Positions 13,151-25,239 of a stretch of 64,000 bases of DNA are shown in pieces. Source of the stretch: Marsupella aquatica (taxonomy: Eukaryota; Marchantiophyta); NCBI GenBank assembly GCA_973895155.1, contig OZ316897.1, positions 17,360,001-17,424,000 of the forward strand. The letters run 5' to 3'. Below the pieces are notes generated by a model that did no database searches, was not told the DNA's origin, and saw only the letters and a list, made by a program, of their open reading frames with translations. Numbering within the stretch: the first letter of the stretch is position 1; every line of letters starts with the position of its first letter. The position numbers were made by a program, and so were the translations under genes.

Positions 13151-13379
13151 TCGACCCTGACTCGTCCTCTTCGTTTTGCACTTAATTTTGATGATAGTTG
13201 CCAGCCCTCGCAGCTAGCTCATCCACGCACCACGAGACTCGCCCCACAGCTGCCACCTCTACAGACCGATACCGTGACGAGTGTAGTGTGGAAAGGAAAT
13301 AATTGCCCTACGATCCTTGTGTGCTTTCTTCTGACCGAACTAAGAATTGCTCAGTGAATTCAGCTTATCAATCAGTCAA

Positions 13380-13660
13380 TTATCCACCTTGAGCTCAGCT
13401 CTGATCTGCTATCATTCCAGGGGAAAATAACTGCACGGCCGTCACTGAGCGGAGGAGTGAGTGCGAGAGACGGAGCAGAGGTGCAGCAGCACACGAAGTC
13501 ACGAGCGTTTCTGAACAAACAGGAGAGGTGAGTGAATTGCCGTCTGGAGTCAGACTTCAGAATATCAGTCCATATCCATCTCTCTATCCACCAATCCGTC
13601 CCTCCATTCACGTGGAGCTCAGCTCTGAGCTGCTTTCACTCCGAGTAGGATTTCGTAAAC
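13380..13660. repeat. Short direct duplication
   Basis: A segment around GAGCTCAGCTCTGATCTGCT (from 13391) recurs as GAGCTCAGCTCTGAGCTGCT (from 13614) with similar flanks. It is a local duplication of roughly 40 bp in non-coding sequence. Confidence 0.5.
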
Positions 13661-15218
13661 ACGATGCCGAGAGCAGCTCCAACCTGCATTCAGCCAGAAA
13701 AATTAACAGTTAATTCATGCAAGCCATGCGATTCGAGGCCGGTGACCTAGCGCTCATCTGCTTTAATTCAGTCCAGTCTCAGGAAGACTTTCGTTCTTGA
13801 ACTGAAGCCAGCGGTCATTTTGTGAAAACTGGCACCGGCGGGCGGCGGCCAACAGTTCCTCCATAATTGCGCAAACATTGAAAGCCAATAAATACATTCA
13901 TGTTGAGTACAGTTCTCTATAAGGCGCCCATAAGAGTGTACCCGCATGGATGACAAAATAACAATTCCACGTACTTGAGTTCACGGGATTCACATACGGG
14001 TGCAGCCGGGACGGCAAAAGTACTACTGGCAAAAGTCCTATCCATAAAGGTTTCAAGAACATGCCTACCTAGTCCCAAAACCGTTGAAAATGCAATACTT
14101 AGAGGTGGCTAATTAATTATTAAATCTTCAAAACCTTTGTTGTATGTGCTTTGGAAAATTCCTTCTCGTCTCAAATAATCAAACCTTGAGTGAAAGCTTA
14201 ATTATCACCGGGTTAAAGCTTATATCACCTGGCTCGTTAATTAGGATACTAGCCTGAGAGTATAATCAAATAGAATCTATTTCTAAAGTAGCCTAAAATT
14301 ACATCTATTACCTCCAAGAGGGCAGGCGTGGTCTGTTCTGAGGTTTTATTACAAATTAAAAAGAGACATGAATGATTTCTTATGCCAGGCACAAATCAAA
14401 TTGTGTTTAGGATGTCTGATCCTACCTTGCATTTTGATTATTACTTAACTTTGTGCAAACCAGGGAGAAAGTGCAAATTTTCATGGTTCTAACTAGCGGG
14501 AAAACCTCCCACTTTGGAACCATTTTCACTAGTATGCTAACACTAAAGTGGGGACAAATCTCGGGGGGCCTCCATATACTCCATATACTTATTTTATGAG
14601 CACATGATGTGCAGTTTTTGTGAAAATGAAACCGAGAGGGACAAATGCAACTTGTGTAAGGCACAATCCCATATCAATGACAAGGAATATACCCACTTCA
14701 AATGTAAGAATTTAACAAGTTGGAAAAATTATGGGGATGAAAACTAATGAGGGAATTTAGTTTTCTGGTAGTTGGTTTATTTTCATGGACACTGGACGCT
14801 GCATAAGGATATATCTTATAGGCAATTACTCTAGGTAGTACATAACTGAGTGTGCATCGATTAAAACATTTGTTTTGCCCGCGGATTAAAAGCTATATAT
14901 ATAAGACAATAAGGTCCCACCACTTTTTATAGTGGTCATCTTACAAATATAGCATTTTCTTTGACGAAAGATCGATATAAAAAAGCTAGCAAAGCTAGAA
15001 GGAGTAATGAAAAACAAGCCACTGCAAAAACTACAGTGGAGCTGTTCAGCCTTGATCCTCCACTTGTCCTCCTCATGAGTGTAGTAGCTTGGAAGTACAA
15101 TCCATCGGTCCCTTTGATACAGCTCCTCCTAGCTTGTAGTCGCAATTCTCAATCTTTCTTTCCTGGTGGCTTTTTAAAGATTCCTTTCACTGCTGGAGGT
15201 GTTCTGCTTGCTCTTTTT

Positions 15219-15407
15219 CTAGCCCGGACACTCTGCATTACATGTCCACCATAACTCAGTACAATTAAAACCGAGCCTGTCCATAAGATCCATATCTTTA
15301 TCCAATTCAAAAGACTTGGGACCCGAATCCACTGCCCCCGAAGAAGTCCTATCAGTTAATTTGAAGCAAGCTAGTATCAAAGTTATAGTTCCATCTGTTT
15401 CTGGCAA
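15219..15407 (-). pseudogene. Unidentified exon fragment in duplication, copy 2
   Basis: This is the counterpart of 4429-4617 and encodes nearly the same 62 codons, with a change at LDKDMDLMD. The acceptor-like TTGCCAG before it is also kept. The frame is preserved although the flanking non-coding sequence has picked up indels, which weakly suggests past constraint. The family is unknown. Confidence 0.35.
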
Positions 15408-15553
15408 CGTCGATCACCCAGTCTAGCCTCGGTTCAAGTCATTATTGCTAAGAGAAAGTCAATCATACAGATATAACAAATAAGATCAGGAAAGAGGAAA
15501 TTAAAGTAGACCGTCCCTAACAAAGACAATTGACACTATCTTGAGCCACCCTG

Positions 15554-15787
15554 CTAGGAAAGGTCAGAGTTGTAGAGAAAAATGTTTACCGAAGATTGCT
15601 CTGCACAATCTGTAGACGGTCGCGAACGAGTCAGCTTCTTTGCTAGAAACTGACGAGTAGGCTTTAGATCGAAGTTCTCCAATTCATCCGCAGGGCTGAA
15701 TTTCAGAACTTGCTCAATCTCAAGTGAGTCAAGGATGTCCTGCATTAAATCCTCCTCACCTTTGGGCATGCTCCTTGACGGCTTCAT
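15554..15787 (-). pseudogene. Unidentified first-exon-like fragment, copy 2
   Basis: This is the counterpart of 4766-4999. It starts at ATG with MKPSRSMPKGEEDLMQ and differs from copy 1 at a handful of residues. The same donor-like GGTAAACATT follows AEQSS. The family is unknown. Both copies retain the start codon, the frame and the donor, so this is the best-conserved coding-like unit of the duplication. Confidence 0.4.
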
Positions 15788-16689
15788 TTTTGGCCTTGAG
15801 CAACGGGGGCCGCTAAACCGAACTTACCCCACTCAGATGTCGATCTCTTTCACCAAGGCAAACGAATTCCCTTAACTTCTTGGCTGCTAGTTCACCCCAT
15901 ACATAACAGCTTTGAAAGTTCCGTGCAGACCAAACTGTTCCTATGAAATTTGCGGAAGCACGGCACTTTGAACAACTCTGTGCAGAAGTTTAGCAACACG
16001 GATCTGCAAGATGCAATGAAGCGCGCTACAAAGCCAAGAATATCAGATGCTTAGGTGACAGGAAATAGAAAAGGATGGGGACAGGACCCACACGATCTTA
16101 AGGCCCCCCTTTGCAGAGCTTCCGGAAAGCTACACAACATACTGACCATGTTCTGGTAGAGAAGGAACATATATACTCGATCAGAAGGGAGGGAGGAAGG
16201 GTTGAGGAGTGGAAGTGGAGGCCGGAACCCTACCTTCATCTGCGCCGGCAACCAAGGTTTTAGCCCAAGTGCACTAGCTTGAAGAGTGACTCAGGGTGCG
16301 TAGATGGATGGGGATGAGCGGAATGTGACTAGTGACTCAATGTGGGTATATGGATTGAATCAAACATACTGGAAGGCTTTACAGACTAAGGGTGTCCTTA
16401 AAGACTTAGTTGGCAAGACATGACCACACAGGACGCGCGTCCTTAATTCAATTGAAGCCCACGAGTACATGAGACGTTCTCCCATTACTTCTCTCCTGCT
16501 AGCTGGTCTATGCAGCACTAACTACAGACAGTAAGCTCCTAATCTAATGCCACTCCTCCGGAAAGAAAACACAAGCATGACATCCTATGATTTTTTGACC
16601 TGCAATGTCTGTAGTTGATCGTCAGTAGGTGCCCTTCTGTCTTGCGTCGTCAAACAAGCCGCCTTCCCCATGCCACTTAAATCATCCAC

Positions 16690-16980
16690 TATCATAGGGG
16701 ATCCCCTGTCGTTTTGAGGCTTTGGACTACCTAAAATGTATAATTTAAAAAAAAATTCAATCCTTATAAAATTAGAATATTCCAAAAAAAATTGTTAAAA
16801 AATTATAATATTCTTATAATTCTTGAAATTTAATTTAATTTTTTTAATTTTTTTTATATAAAAAAAATTAAGACTTCTCTTCAAACCAATAAAATGATTC
16901 AATCTTTCGTGTAACTTACATGTATCATTTTTGTGAAAATGAAACTCATGAGATTATCATTAATCCATCTTATATATATT
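16690..16980. other. Very AT-rich spacer
   Basis: Long A and T runs (for example 16745-16870) with no frame or terminus recognised. It ends in TATATAT, the target of the adjacent solo LTR. Confidence 0.5.
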
Positions 16981-17324
16981 ATTGAACATAGACGACAATC
17001 ACAACGGCAAGCCCATGAACCATCAAATGTACAAGAGTCGACACAGAGGGATACATGGTTCACCTCCACATGAGGCTACATCCACGGGAACACACATGAG
17101 CTTTACTGCACTCTAGGCCGATCGACCATACCAAACATCCACAGCGCAAGCTCTCCTTATCTCTCAACTAGCTCCGTAACAATGAGCCTGAGTTCCCCCT
17201 CTCCAAGCAAACACCATTTGGTTAGAGAGTGTGCACAGCATGACTAACCTAACCAAGTCTACGACTAAGGTTAGCCTTAACTACGGTGCAGTCGTGACTC
17301 TAGACCTAAGAGTAAATCCTAACA
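16980..17324 (-). mobile_element. Solo LTR of the same copia family (345 bp)
   Basis: The block aligns with 7229-7572 and 18444-18787. Its start is mutated (TATTGAACATAGACGAC in place of TGTTG) and it ends CCTAACA. Direct duplications TATAT (16975-16979 and 17325-17329) flank it. The paralogous site near 6560-6590 is empty, so insertion followed the segmental duplication. Confidence 0.78.
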
Positions 17325-18443
17325 TATATTAGTGTCATGAGTATGTGAGTTGAAAAAAGAAATCCAAGTACTTGCTATGATTCAAGGACAAACTCACAAT
17401 ATTGAGAAGAAAGAGATACACAAAAGATACGTCTATTGTATAGTTAGTTCATTGAAACAAATGTATTGTAAGGGACAAAATTTTCAAGTCCCCTGGTAGG
17501 AAATCGATCAACTTCATCCTAACTTATGTGTTCAGTGACATTTGCAACTTCACCCTATCTTATGTGTGACATGCACCTAGTTTGATGTCAGTGGTGTTCT
17601 TAAATCGTGCTAACAAAAGAGATAATCCTAGAATTTCCCCTAGCTAGTAACAAGTTTTGCTAATAAAATCTCGTGTTCATATGGGAGCTTGTAGACCTTG
17701 TTGTAGACTTATCTACAAACACTAGAACTAGCCATAAATCTTTAACCATAGCTCCATTTTTGGGCTATAAATTAGTACCAATGAGTCCTAAATGGGTAAC
17801 GGTGTTGAAACTTCTATAGCAACAGCAAAATAAGTATTTGTTTGTACTGCTACCAAGGAGGTTGTGTGGTAGAAGGGATGGAGCTGAAGCAGGAGACTTC
17901 CACACCACTAAACATTGGACAATCAGCTAGAGTACAATCAAACTGATCAAAAGTTCAGAATTTCATGGCCTCAACAAACATATAGACTATTCAATCCATT
18001 GTGTCCATCACATTCAACTAATAAAGTAGGAAAAATATTTTTGCTATATTTATACATGCATTGACCAACAGTTTTGGAGATATATATTTTCACAAAGGCT
18101 ATTCATTTTGCAAACTTCCATGATAGGGGTAGTTAGTTAAGAGAAATGTTACTTCCGATGGGAGTAATAAAAGGTTGGGAATATTGAAAGTTGACTCACT
18201 ACCATGCACATTACAAGTTGTAATTGATCTGATATGATGTGGAAGCTGATCTAATCAATAAGTATATATAATATTTCACACAGATGTGTCCTGGTCTTAG
18301 ATTTAGCTATGGTAGTCACACTAGATTTAGCATACTAGATTTGATATGATTTAAAAGCATCTACTAACATGTTAATAACTATGTTGCAATTCAGACCCGA
18401 ATTCAGATCCAACAGAGTTTATCAAGACTTATAGCAATAATTA

Positions 18444-18787
18444 TGTTGAGCATAGACGACATTTGCAACAACAAGTCCATGAACCATCCAACGCTCAAGA
18501 GTTGACACTGAGAGATACATGGTTCACCTCCACATGAGGCTAAGTCCACGGGAACACACAAGAGCTGTACTGCACTCTAGGCCGACCGGCCATACCAAGC
18601 ATCCACAACACAAGCTCTCCCTATCTCTCAACTAGCTCCGTAACAATGAGCCTAGTAAGTTTCACCAAGGTCTGACATCAGCCCTGGCTATATGCACAAC
18701 AGCACTACCGCTAACATTAGCTAAGTCCCACCCAAGTTAGACTAACTGTGGTTAGCTCATGAGTCACAAGACTAGAGCAATATCTAA
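18444..18787 (-). repeat. 3' LTR of the copia element
   Basis: It is about 344 bp, the same length as the two solo LTRs, and starts TGTTGAGCATAGACGAC in plus orientation. At the inner edge the expected TGTTAGATATTGC reads AGTTAGATATTGC, so one terminal base is mutated. The inner edge abuts a polypurine-like tract. Confidence 0.75.
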
Positions 18788-18797
18788 CTCTCCCTTG
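18788..18797 (-). other. Polypurine tract-like sequence
   Basis: On the minus strand TCAAGGGAGA lies directly before the LTR edge, the position and composition of a plus-strand primer site. A second purine run (GGGGGAG, near 18885) lies further in. Confidence 0.5.
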
Positions 18798-18964
18798 ACT
18801 CTTGTCTTGGGGACTAGACTAAATGCTATCATATGGAATCATCAGCAAGAAGTTCCAGACAATCACCTAAACAGGTCTCCCCCTAAAAAACCACAAGGGT
18901 TAACTAAGAGTTAACTAGTACTAAGTTGTAGCCAAACTGGAATGAGTAATCCATATACCAATAA

Positions 18965-20206
18965 ACACGTTGACGGACCAAACGAGAAGTGTGACCACCA
19001 AACGAGAAGCTTGTTCAATTTTTGCAAAAATGGTGATACAAATTGAAGTTTTTGGTCAAAATCAACTTTTTTGAAAATAATTGGAAAATGGATCAATTTT
19101 TGCATTGCGTCCATTGATGTTTTTGGAGCTAAACTAATGATCATGAGATTAAATATCTGGATGTCATCTTTAGTGAGAGATTAGAGACGAGAATCCTCAT
19201 ATTTGGAAAAATAAATTGTGTTAGATAAATTTTTGCAATGGTTTCCAAACTCAAGATTTTGACAAAAATCAAAATTTTTATGATGAGAGAAAGTGCACTC
19301 AACTTTTAACATGCCAAAAGTGATACCATGTATCACATTTTGGATGCAGTGTAGGAATTGGCTAGCTGCGTAACCCCCCAAATGTTGTTTGATGCGATAA
19401 TGAAAATAATAATAATTTATCAATTTAAATTCACGTCAAGCCAAGGTTTAGGGAGCTACCACGTAACTGCGTAGTTAAGCCCACAGTCAGTTACTTTAAC
19501 TCAAAACTGGTTAAGCTAACTAAGACACATCAATCGTACCCCCGCAATTATGGACCAATATTGTTGCACTATTAAAACCAGCAAACCAAATCCCAATCAT
19601 GATCCATGGATCATGGGTTGTTGTCCATACACAAAACTAACCGTTAAAAACATGATCCATTTTTAAACCCATAAAATAATGAGGGGAATTCCATCTGTGA
19701 TCCATGGATCACCAATATTCTCAAACTAAAAACACTATCCTCAAAAATTGCTTAAAAGTTTTTCTCATCTCTAAAACCTTGAGGGGAAGCACAATCATGA
19801 TACGCAGATCAAAACTCTTGTGGACACAATAAGACTGATCTCAAAAACACCTACTTTTACCATAGTAGGATTCTTCTTGGGTTAACTTGACCACAGTTGG
19901 TATCTTTTTGGAATATGCCCTATTGGGTATTCAATGCTTTGAAGTCTAGTTGTTAAGGAATGTAAAATATGATACTCTATATCATATTTTGTATTGCCTC
20001 CATAGAAATTGATGATACAGAATGTTGTACTTCTTAATTTTATGACATTCACTAGTCCAAATTTGGGATGTTTTGTTTTTCTACTTCAAAATGTTTGATT
20101 TGTAGGAAATCTTGATTTGTATCACGTTGTGTTTTACACTTGGAAAAAATTTGGGGTGACCCAAACGAGAAGCCTATCACACTTTTTGTTTGGTCCGTCA
20201 ACGTGT
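18965..20206. mobile_element. Non-autonomous PIF/Harbinger-like TIR element (1.24 kb)
   Basis: The ends carry near-perfect inverted repeats: ACACGTTGACGGACCAAAC on the left, and the complementary GTTTGGTCCGTCAACGTGT on the right. TAA flanks both sides (18962-18964 and 20207-20209), the target duplication expected of PIF/Harbinger elements. The interior is AT-rich with several palindromic CCATGGATC words and no transposase frame. It sits between the copia coding region and its 3' LTR, so it is younger than the copia insertion. Superfamily rests on the target duplication alone. Confidence 0.65.
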
Positions 20207-20232
20207 TAATAGTCACACATTTCTAAATAACT

Positions 20233-22500
20233 CTATTTGCGCTACAACTACAAAACCTGCAAAGTAGCACGGTGTCTTGAAAAACTCTCCAAAGGAATCA
20301 TTTTGGTAAAGGCACCAACGGGATTGAGCTTTCCATCAATCTTGACTAGCTCAAAAGTTTTATCATTTGACACTCCTTGCCTGATAAAATGGTACCTGAT
20401 ATCAATGTGCTTCACCCTACTATCCATCACCTGGTTAGCAGCCAAGTGAAGAGCACTCTGACCTCATTGTAGTCCACTCCTTTTTCCTGAGTGAATCCCT
20501 TGGCAACAAGCCTTGCCTTGTAGATCTTATCTCCACTCTCTGAAGGACTGTCCTTCAACTTGTAAATCCACTTGCTGTCAATCACTTGTTGACCTCTTGG
20601 AAGCTCCACCAGCTCCCATGTCTTGTTGTCACTTAAAGATTGCAACTCCCTCTGCATTGCTGCATTTCACTCATGCTTCTGTTCTAAAGCACAAGCCTCA
20701 CTGTACAAAGAAGACTCTCTTTCTTCCAAGATCAAAGCCATATCATCTAGCTTAGATGAGTCTGCCCATTGACCATACCTGGTAGGAGCTCTAGTAGAAC
20801 GGCTGGAAGTCCTTCTAGTAGATGACTCAGGCTGATCTACTACTGCTGTTGGTTGAATTTGAGGTACCCCAACAACAATCTGCTCCTCTTGTTCCATCAC
20901 AGGAACCAGCTCCAAGCCCGAAGCTTCTCCATCTCTCCTGTCATGAACAGCATCATGACTAATCTTTCCCTCAACCCGGTCTGGGATGGAAGATTTTCCC
21001 TTGTCAGTATGGGAGTCCTAAGAACTCTTCCCCTCCTTTGATGATCTGGATGACACATCTTTACTAACAATTAGCTTACAGGTTATTGGATCCCATAACC
21101 TATAACCCTTCACACCTTTTTGATAGCCAAGGAAAATGCACATCTTTGACTTGGACTCCAGCTTGGATCAAAGCTGGAAAGGTTTAAGCACATAAGCATC
21201 ACATCCAAAAATCCTCAGATGTGAGTAATCTGCTGGACGCTCGTACCTCATTTCAAATGACATCTTGACTCCAATAGAACTGGATGGAGATTTTTTTAGC
21301 AAATAAGTTGTAGTGTTGACAGCTTCAGCCCAAAACTCATGTGGTAAACATGATTGACTCAACATACTCCTTGAGCGATCCAATAGTGTTTGGTTGAGTC
21401 TCTCAGAAGTACCATTCTATTGAGGAGTATAACTTGTTGTGAGATAATAGATAATCCCCTGCTCCTTACAATATGTTCCAAATTCCCCGGAACTATATTC
21501 ATTGATCGTCGTTATCCGATCAAAGATATCTCACCTTATTACCAGTCTGATTCTCTACTTGGGCTTTCCACTTCTTAAAAGTAGCAAAAACATCAGACTT
21601 AGTTACTATGTATAAAGTATATCCACACATACCTTGAGTAATCGTCAATGAACGTGACATAGTATAACCGTCCAGAATGTGAGGGATTGAGTAAGGGCTG
21701 GACCCCACACATTACTATGTAATACTCAAGTACCTCCTTGCTGGTGTGAGTTCCAACTCCATAGGGTTTCCTGTGCTACTTCCCAAGCACACAATGCTTA
21801 CAAAATTCTAACTTACAAGATTGCAAATTAAAAAATAATCATTTCTTTTGAAGAATAACCAAACCTTTTTCACTCATGTGGCCCAAACGAAAGTGCCACA
21901 ACCAGGCCGTCTCCTCATGAGATAAGGTTACATTGGCTTCATCACAAACTACACTGCCCTTCAAAATATTTAGATTATTATGTCTCTTTCCCTTCAATAC
22001 AACTTTAGTATCAGTTGAAACCTGAAGAACACCATTAGCAAAACTCCACTGATGGTCATTTGCTTCTAAAACTCCAAGTGAAATAAGATTTTTCATCATG
22101 CTAAAAATATGTCTCACATTCTTAATGTTCTCACAGCACCATCAAACATCTGAAATCTAACAGATCCAAGTCCAACTACTTGACATGGGATTCCATTTCC
22201 CATCAACACTAACCCGTTGGAAACCGTGTAAGAACTGAAAAAATCTCTCATAGAGCAAATGTGAAAGGTACATGCACTATCTAGACTCCAGTCATCACTA
22301 CCTGGATTTGATATTACGTTGAGAGCAAAACCTTGGCATCACAATATGTCATCATCATCCAATAAATCTACCTCATGTGAGCTTGATGCAGCGTTAGCTG
22401 ATGCAGTAGGGTTCTTTACTTGACAATCCCTTTTCATGTGGCCAGGCTTGCCACAATTCCAACATGCAAGAAGTTTCCTCTCTTTCAATTTCCTCTAGAT
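20233..22500 (-). pseudogene. Copia pol polyprotein remnant
   Basis: Several frames separated by frameshifts and stops together cover pol. At 21839-22117 a pre-integrase region includes LWHFRLGHMSEKG, with the HxRLGH signature. At 21520-21708 an integrase core segment reads SLTITQGMCGYTLYIVTKSD, and 21168-21383 continues integrase with the typical FGCDAYV. At 20427-20657 reverse transcriptase begins WIYKLKDSP...ARLVAKGFTQEKGVDY, then breaks off. After a junction near 20455 the sequence is already the RNase H tail, KHIDIRYHFIR. Most of reverse transcriptase, including its catalytic YVDD box, is therefore missing. The element cannot be autonomous. Confidence 0.85.
22420..22470 (-). other. Gag CCHC zinc knuckle
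   Basis: On the minus strand the sequence encodes CWNCGKPGHMKRDC, the C-x2-C-x4-H-x4-C nucleic-acid-binding knuckle of copia Gag. It falls in the expected position between the gag core and protease. Confidence 0.85.
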
Positions 22501-22662
22501 TTAGATCTCCCCCGTGATGTAGATCTAAACCTCTAATGCTCATTTGAGCGTTGCGCTGCTCTCCCACGGTTCATGTTCAGCGTAGTGCTAGAAGACGATG
22601 CTATTTGTGATTGACCCAGCTTCTTCTGAGCATCATCAGATAGTAAAGAGCTCACCACCTCA

Positions 22663-23280
22663 TTATACAAAATGGACTTCAGATCTTTGTACAAGAGCAC
22701 AGTCCTGTTTCAAGCCCTGATATGACGGCGATAAAGAGCTTAGCATAAGCAAGGCCTTCTCCTCATCTTCAACTCCTTTTTCCAAGTTTGACAGATCCAT
22801 CGCTAGACTATCAAACTCATCCAGGTGATCCTGCAACTTCTTCCCTTCCTTGAGCCTGAGGCTCATCAAGAGAGACTTTTTGTACATTTGGTCTAACGCA
22901 TCTTCCCGGTAGTACTTCTCTCTTAGAGCCTTGAACAGTGATGCACAATCCGCACAATCATCCAGCTTCTTGATGATGTGCGGCTTTAGATAAAGCATCA
23001 CTCCATTAATAGCTATCACTTGCTTTTGTCTCCACTGCTTCTTTGAGATCTCTTCCTCTCCATCACACTACTCTCGCAAAAAAAACATATGAGCTAGGCC
23101 CATGGCCCGTAGAACACCCTTCACTTGCTTCTTCCACAGCAAGTAATCAGTACGTCCATCGTACTTCTCCAGCTCAAACTTCACTCCTCCAAATCTTGCG
23201 ATCTCCCTCTTCTTCCCCACTACCGACAACTCTGGTAGTAGAACAACTTCCTCCACTGCACGCCACACCGATGATCATAC
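22663..23280 (-). pseudogene. Copia gag remnant
   Basis: Two minus-strand frames cover the capsid region. At 23068-23268 is the N-terminal part (KFELEKYDGRTDYLLWKKQV), typical of copia Gag, and at 22663-23019 is the UBN2-type core, with YLKPHIIKKL and LQDHLDEFDSLAMDL. They are separated by stops near 23020-23070. Gag forms the virus-like particle that packages the element RNA. With the frame broken it is probably non-functional. Confidence 0.8.
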
Positions 23281-23432
23281 CGGTGACACTAGTTCCTCCT
23301 CAAATGGTAGCAGCTCTTCCTCAGACTCATCGTCTGATTGTTGCGATCCTGAAGCTCCACCGACGTCATTTCTTCCAGTATCCTGCGAGTCACTCATATG
23401 AAATAATCACAAAAAAATGTCTTTTTTTTTAA

Positions 23433-24560
23433 CTTCTCATAAAACTCAAAACTCAACACCGCCGCATAGCCCATGAAGCTAGGAGTCCAATATTGAAAGC
23501 CAAATTCAAAATTGAGTTTTGACAAAAAAGTTATTCAAATTTTGGTTGGGGTGGGTAAAACCTTGGGAAACTACCCCATTTTGACCACCTCAAGGAATAA
23601 CCAAAATACCAAATACAACCCATTGTTGGAATTGCGATGTGTTTGGTGCGCCGTGTTGCCAACTTCAATGGCTACGTCCTTGCCAAAAAAGAACCAAAAA
23701 AGTTTGCATTTGGTGGACAAAATTTTTGTCGCACGGCCAAAAAACAGCTCTCTGGTTTTTGGAAATATTCCTGTACAGTCCGACAGGTCTCACATGGGGC
23801 CGTTCCCCTTGTTGGAGCGATTAAATCGGAGGGCGGCAGGTCTCGACAAGAAGGAAAAACCAATAGGAAGAAAAAAAGAAAATTAAAGAGTGCCCTAAAG
23901 GGGTGCTAATCCCCCTTACTTGAGATACACCCCGTATGGGGTCGCAGTGTACTCGGTCCAGGCATAAGGGGGCGTATAGGGTGGGCGGTCGGGCAAGTAG
24001 GTACAACTGAGTAAGCAGCCGGAGTCCCCGTGCGCCGGGAGGAGGCGGGGACGCGTAGGGGCAAGGCATAGGCAGGGTCATGAGGGGAAAATTTTGGGCG
24101 ACTGCGTCGCAGTCGCATTCCTTGTTGGAAAAAATTGGGTCAAGGCCCCTGGGCCCTCACTCCTTGTATATTATACAATCATACCTGTGAGCCTCCCCTA
24201 CACACATACCCCTTCTTATTAAATTTTCTCCTATAGAGATTATCCTTGTTTTTTATAAAAAACCAAACATTTACTCTTATTAAAATATCTTCAGTGTATT
24301 ACAAAAGTGAGTTTTGAGCAATAATAATTATTCTTCATATATTACAATTTGTATTGAGCGATAATGCTTAACGCTGTCGGGTATGCTGCAATCTTTATAT
24401 ATGTAATCGAGTATGTAACTGGAGAGTTTTTTTGAAGACCAAGTTACCACTGGTCATGTATGTATATAACTGCTCTATAAAGGAGATGAAAATGGTAAGT
24501 CTTTATAAATCTAAAGACTGATATTGAATCAGCTATTGAATCAGCTAACCCCGCAGCTAA
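23433..24560. other. Low-coding stretch with a 19-bp palindrome
   Basis: Overlapping short frames occur between 23512 and 24118 but contradict each other and show no family signature. A perfect inverted repeat with 9-bp arms and a one-base centre (GCGACTGCG T CGCAGTCGC) lies at 24098-24116. A 12-bp word ATTGAATCAGCT is doubled near 24525-24550. The copia 5' LTR would be expected around here but was not recognised. Confidence 0.4.
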
Positions 24561-24577
24561 CCTAAGACAATACAAAC

Positions 24578-25057
24578 CTAAGACTCCTGCCCACTGTCAT
24601 GCCTTCCAATGTTGGTCTGCTTCATAAGTGAATAGTCACTTATGTGTACAGGCCATTCTGCTTGCCAAAAAATATGATTGTAAAAATGGGAAGGGACAAT
24701 TGCAGGCAAATCATATGATTTTCGAACAGAGATCACACTCCATAGCCCCTCCACACTTGCCTCTACTTCAGGAATCACAACATCTATGATTCCTAAACCA
24801 CAACCTCCAGAACTCTCTTTAGCTATCTCCTTGTTGCTCCACTCTTCTTTGCTGTAATCAGGGCTGCCTTTCCCCTGTGCCTTCCTTGACTTTGGAACTC
24901 TGGAATAAACCACAACAGCTGCTGCATTTGTCAGACCTCCAGTACCGGGTCTGCTTCTCCTCCTGCTCAGTCTAGAGCGTTTCTTCATCACTGTTGTCCC
25001 CACCTTAGTCATCTCGAAGTCTCCAATACACCTGATCCACAAATGGACCAACACCAT
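24578..25057 (-). CDS. Possible 3' exon of host locus, unrecognised
   Basis: This frame of up to 159 codons ends in SGQES. An acceptor-like sequence (GATCAG before GTGTATTGG, near 25037) suggests it starts as an exon at CIGDFEMTKVG. The N-terminal part is very basic (MKKRSRLSRRRSRPG), resembling a nuclear localisation or DNA-binding tail, followed by a low-complexity part. It lies downstream of the transposase-like gene on the same strand and could be its last exon or a separate small gene. No family is recognised. Confidence 0.35.
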   Translation of the reverse strand: MVLVHLWIRCIGDFEMTKVGTTVMKKRSRLSRRRSRPGTGGLTNAAAVVVYSRVPKSRKAQGKGSPDYSKEEWSNKEIAKESSGGCGLGIIDVVIPEVEASVEGLWSVISVRKSYDLPAIVPSHFYNHIFWQAEWPVHISDYSLMKQTNIGRHDSGQES

Positions 25058-25239
25058 GAATGAGTATTATATTGAATACAACCAGATCTACAAGGTTTAC
25101 AGATAACATATCAGAATACGCTTAGGATGTTTTCAAATCTTAACTTGCTACCTTCGCTCCTCTGGAGAATGTGTTACCCCGGTGTGTAACTGATGAATGA
25201 TAAACATCAGGCATGGAGTGTACCTGCCCAAATACAGGT

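Larger units (their letters stand above)
13786..18425. repeat. Large direct duplication, copy 2
   Basis: This is the second copy of the segment at 3021-8530. It lacks the MITE and solo LTR of copy 1 and instead carries its own solo LTR at 16980-17324. Uninterrupted sequence across 17480-17510 shows what the first copy looked like before its insertions. Bases 16690-16980 are extremely AT-rich and do not align to copy 1. Confidence 0.85.
18444..23280 (-). mobile_element. Decayed Ty1/copia retrotransposon with nested insertion
   Basis: Reading on the minus strand, gag (23268 to about 22663), a zinc knuckle (near 22440), pre-integrase (22117-21839), integrase (21708-21168), the start of reverse transcriptase (20657-20460) and the end of RNase H (20445-20248) follow in the order typical of Ty1/copia. 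A polypurine-like tract abuts a 3' LTR at 18444-18787. No 5' LTR or primer binding site was found upstream of gag, so that end appears truncated or too diverged to see. An independent TIR element interrupts it at 18965-20206. Confidence 0.82.

Noticed and set aside
16051-16251. Minus-strand frame 66 codons long in the duplication
   Set aside because: The frame at the corresponding place in the first copy (about 5280-5510) is open on the opposite strand instead and neither shows a motif.
24098-24116. Intrinsic terminator hairpin
   Set aside because: The window is eukaryotic (introns, plant transposons), and no T-run or bacterial gene context is present.
23512-24118. Overlapping frames that might be an unknown gene
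   Set aside because: Three plus-strand and two minus-strand frames compete over the same bases with no conserved motif in any.
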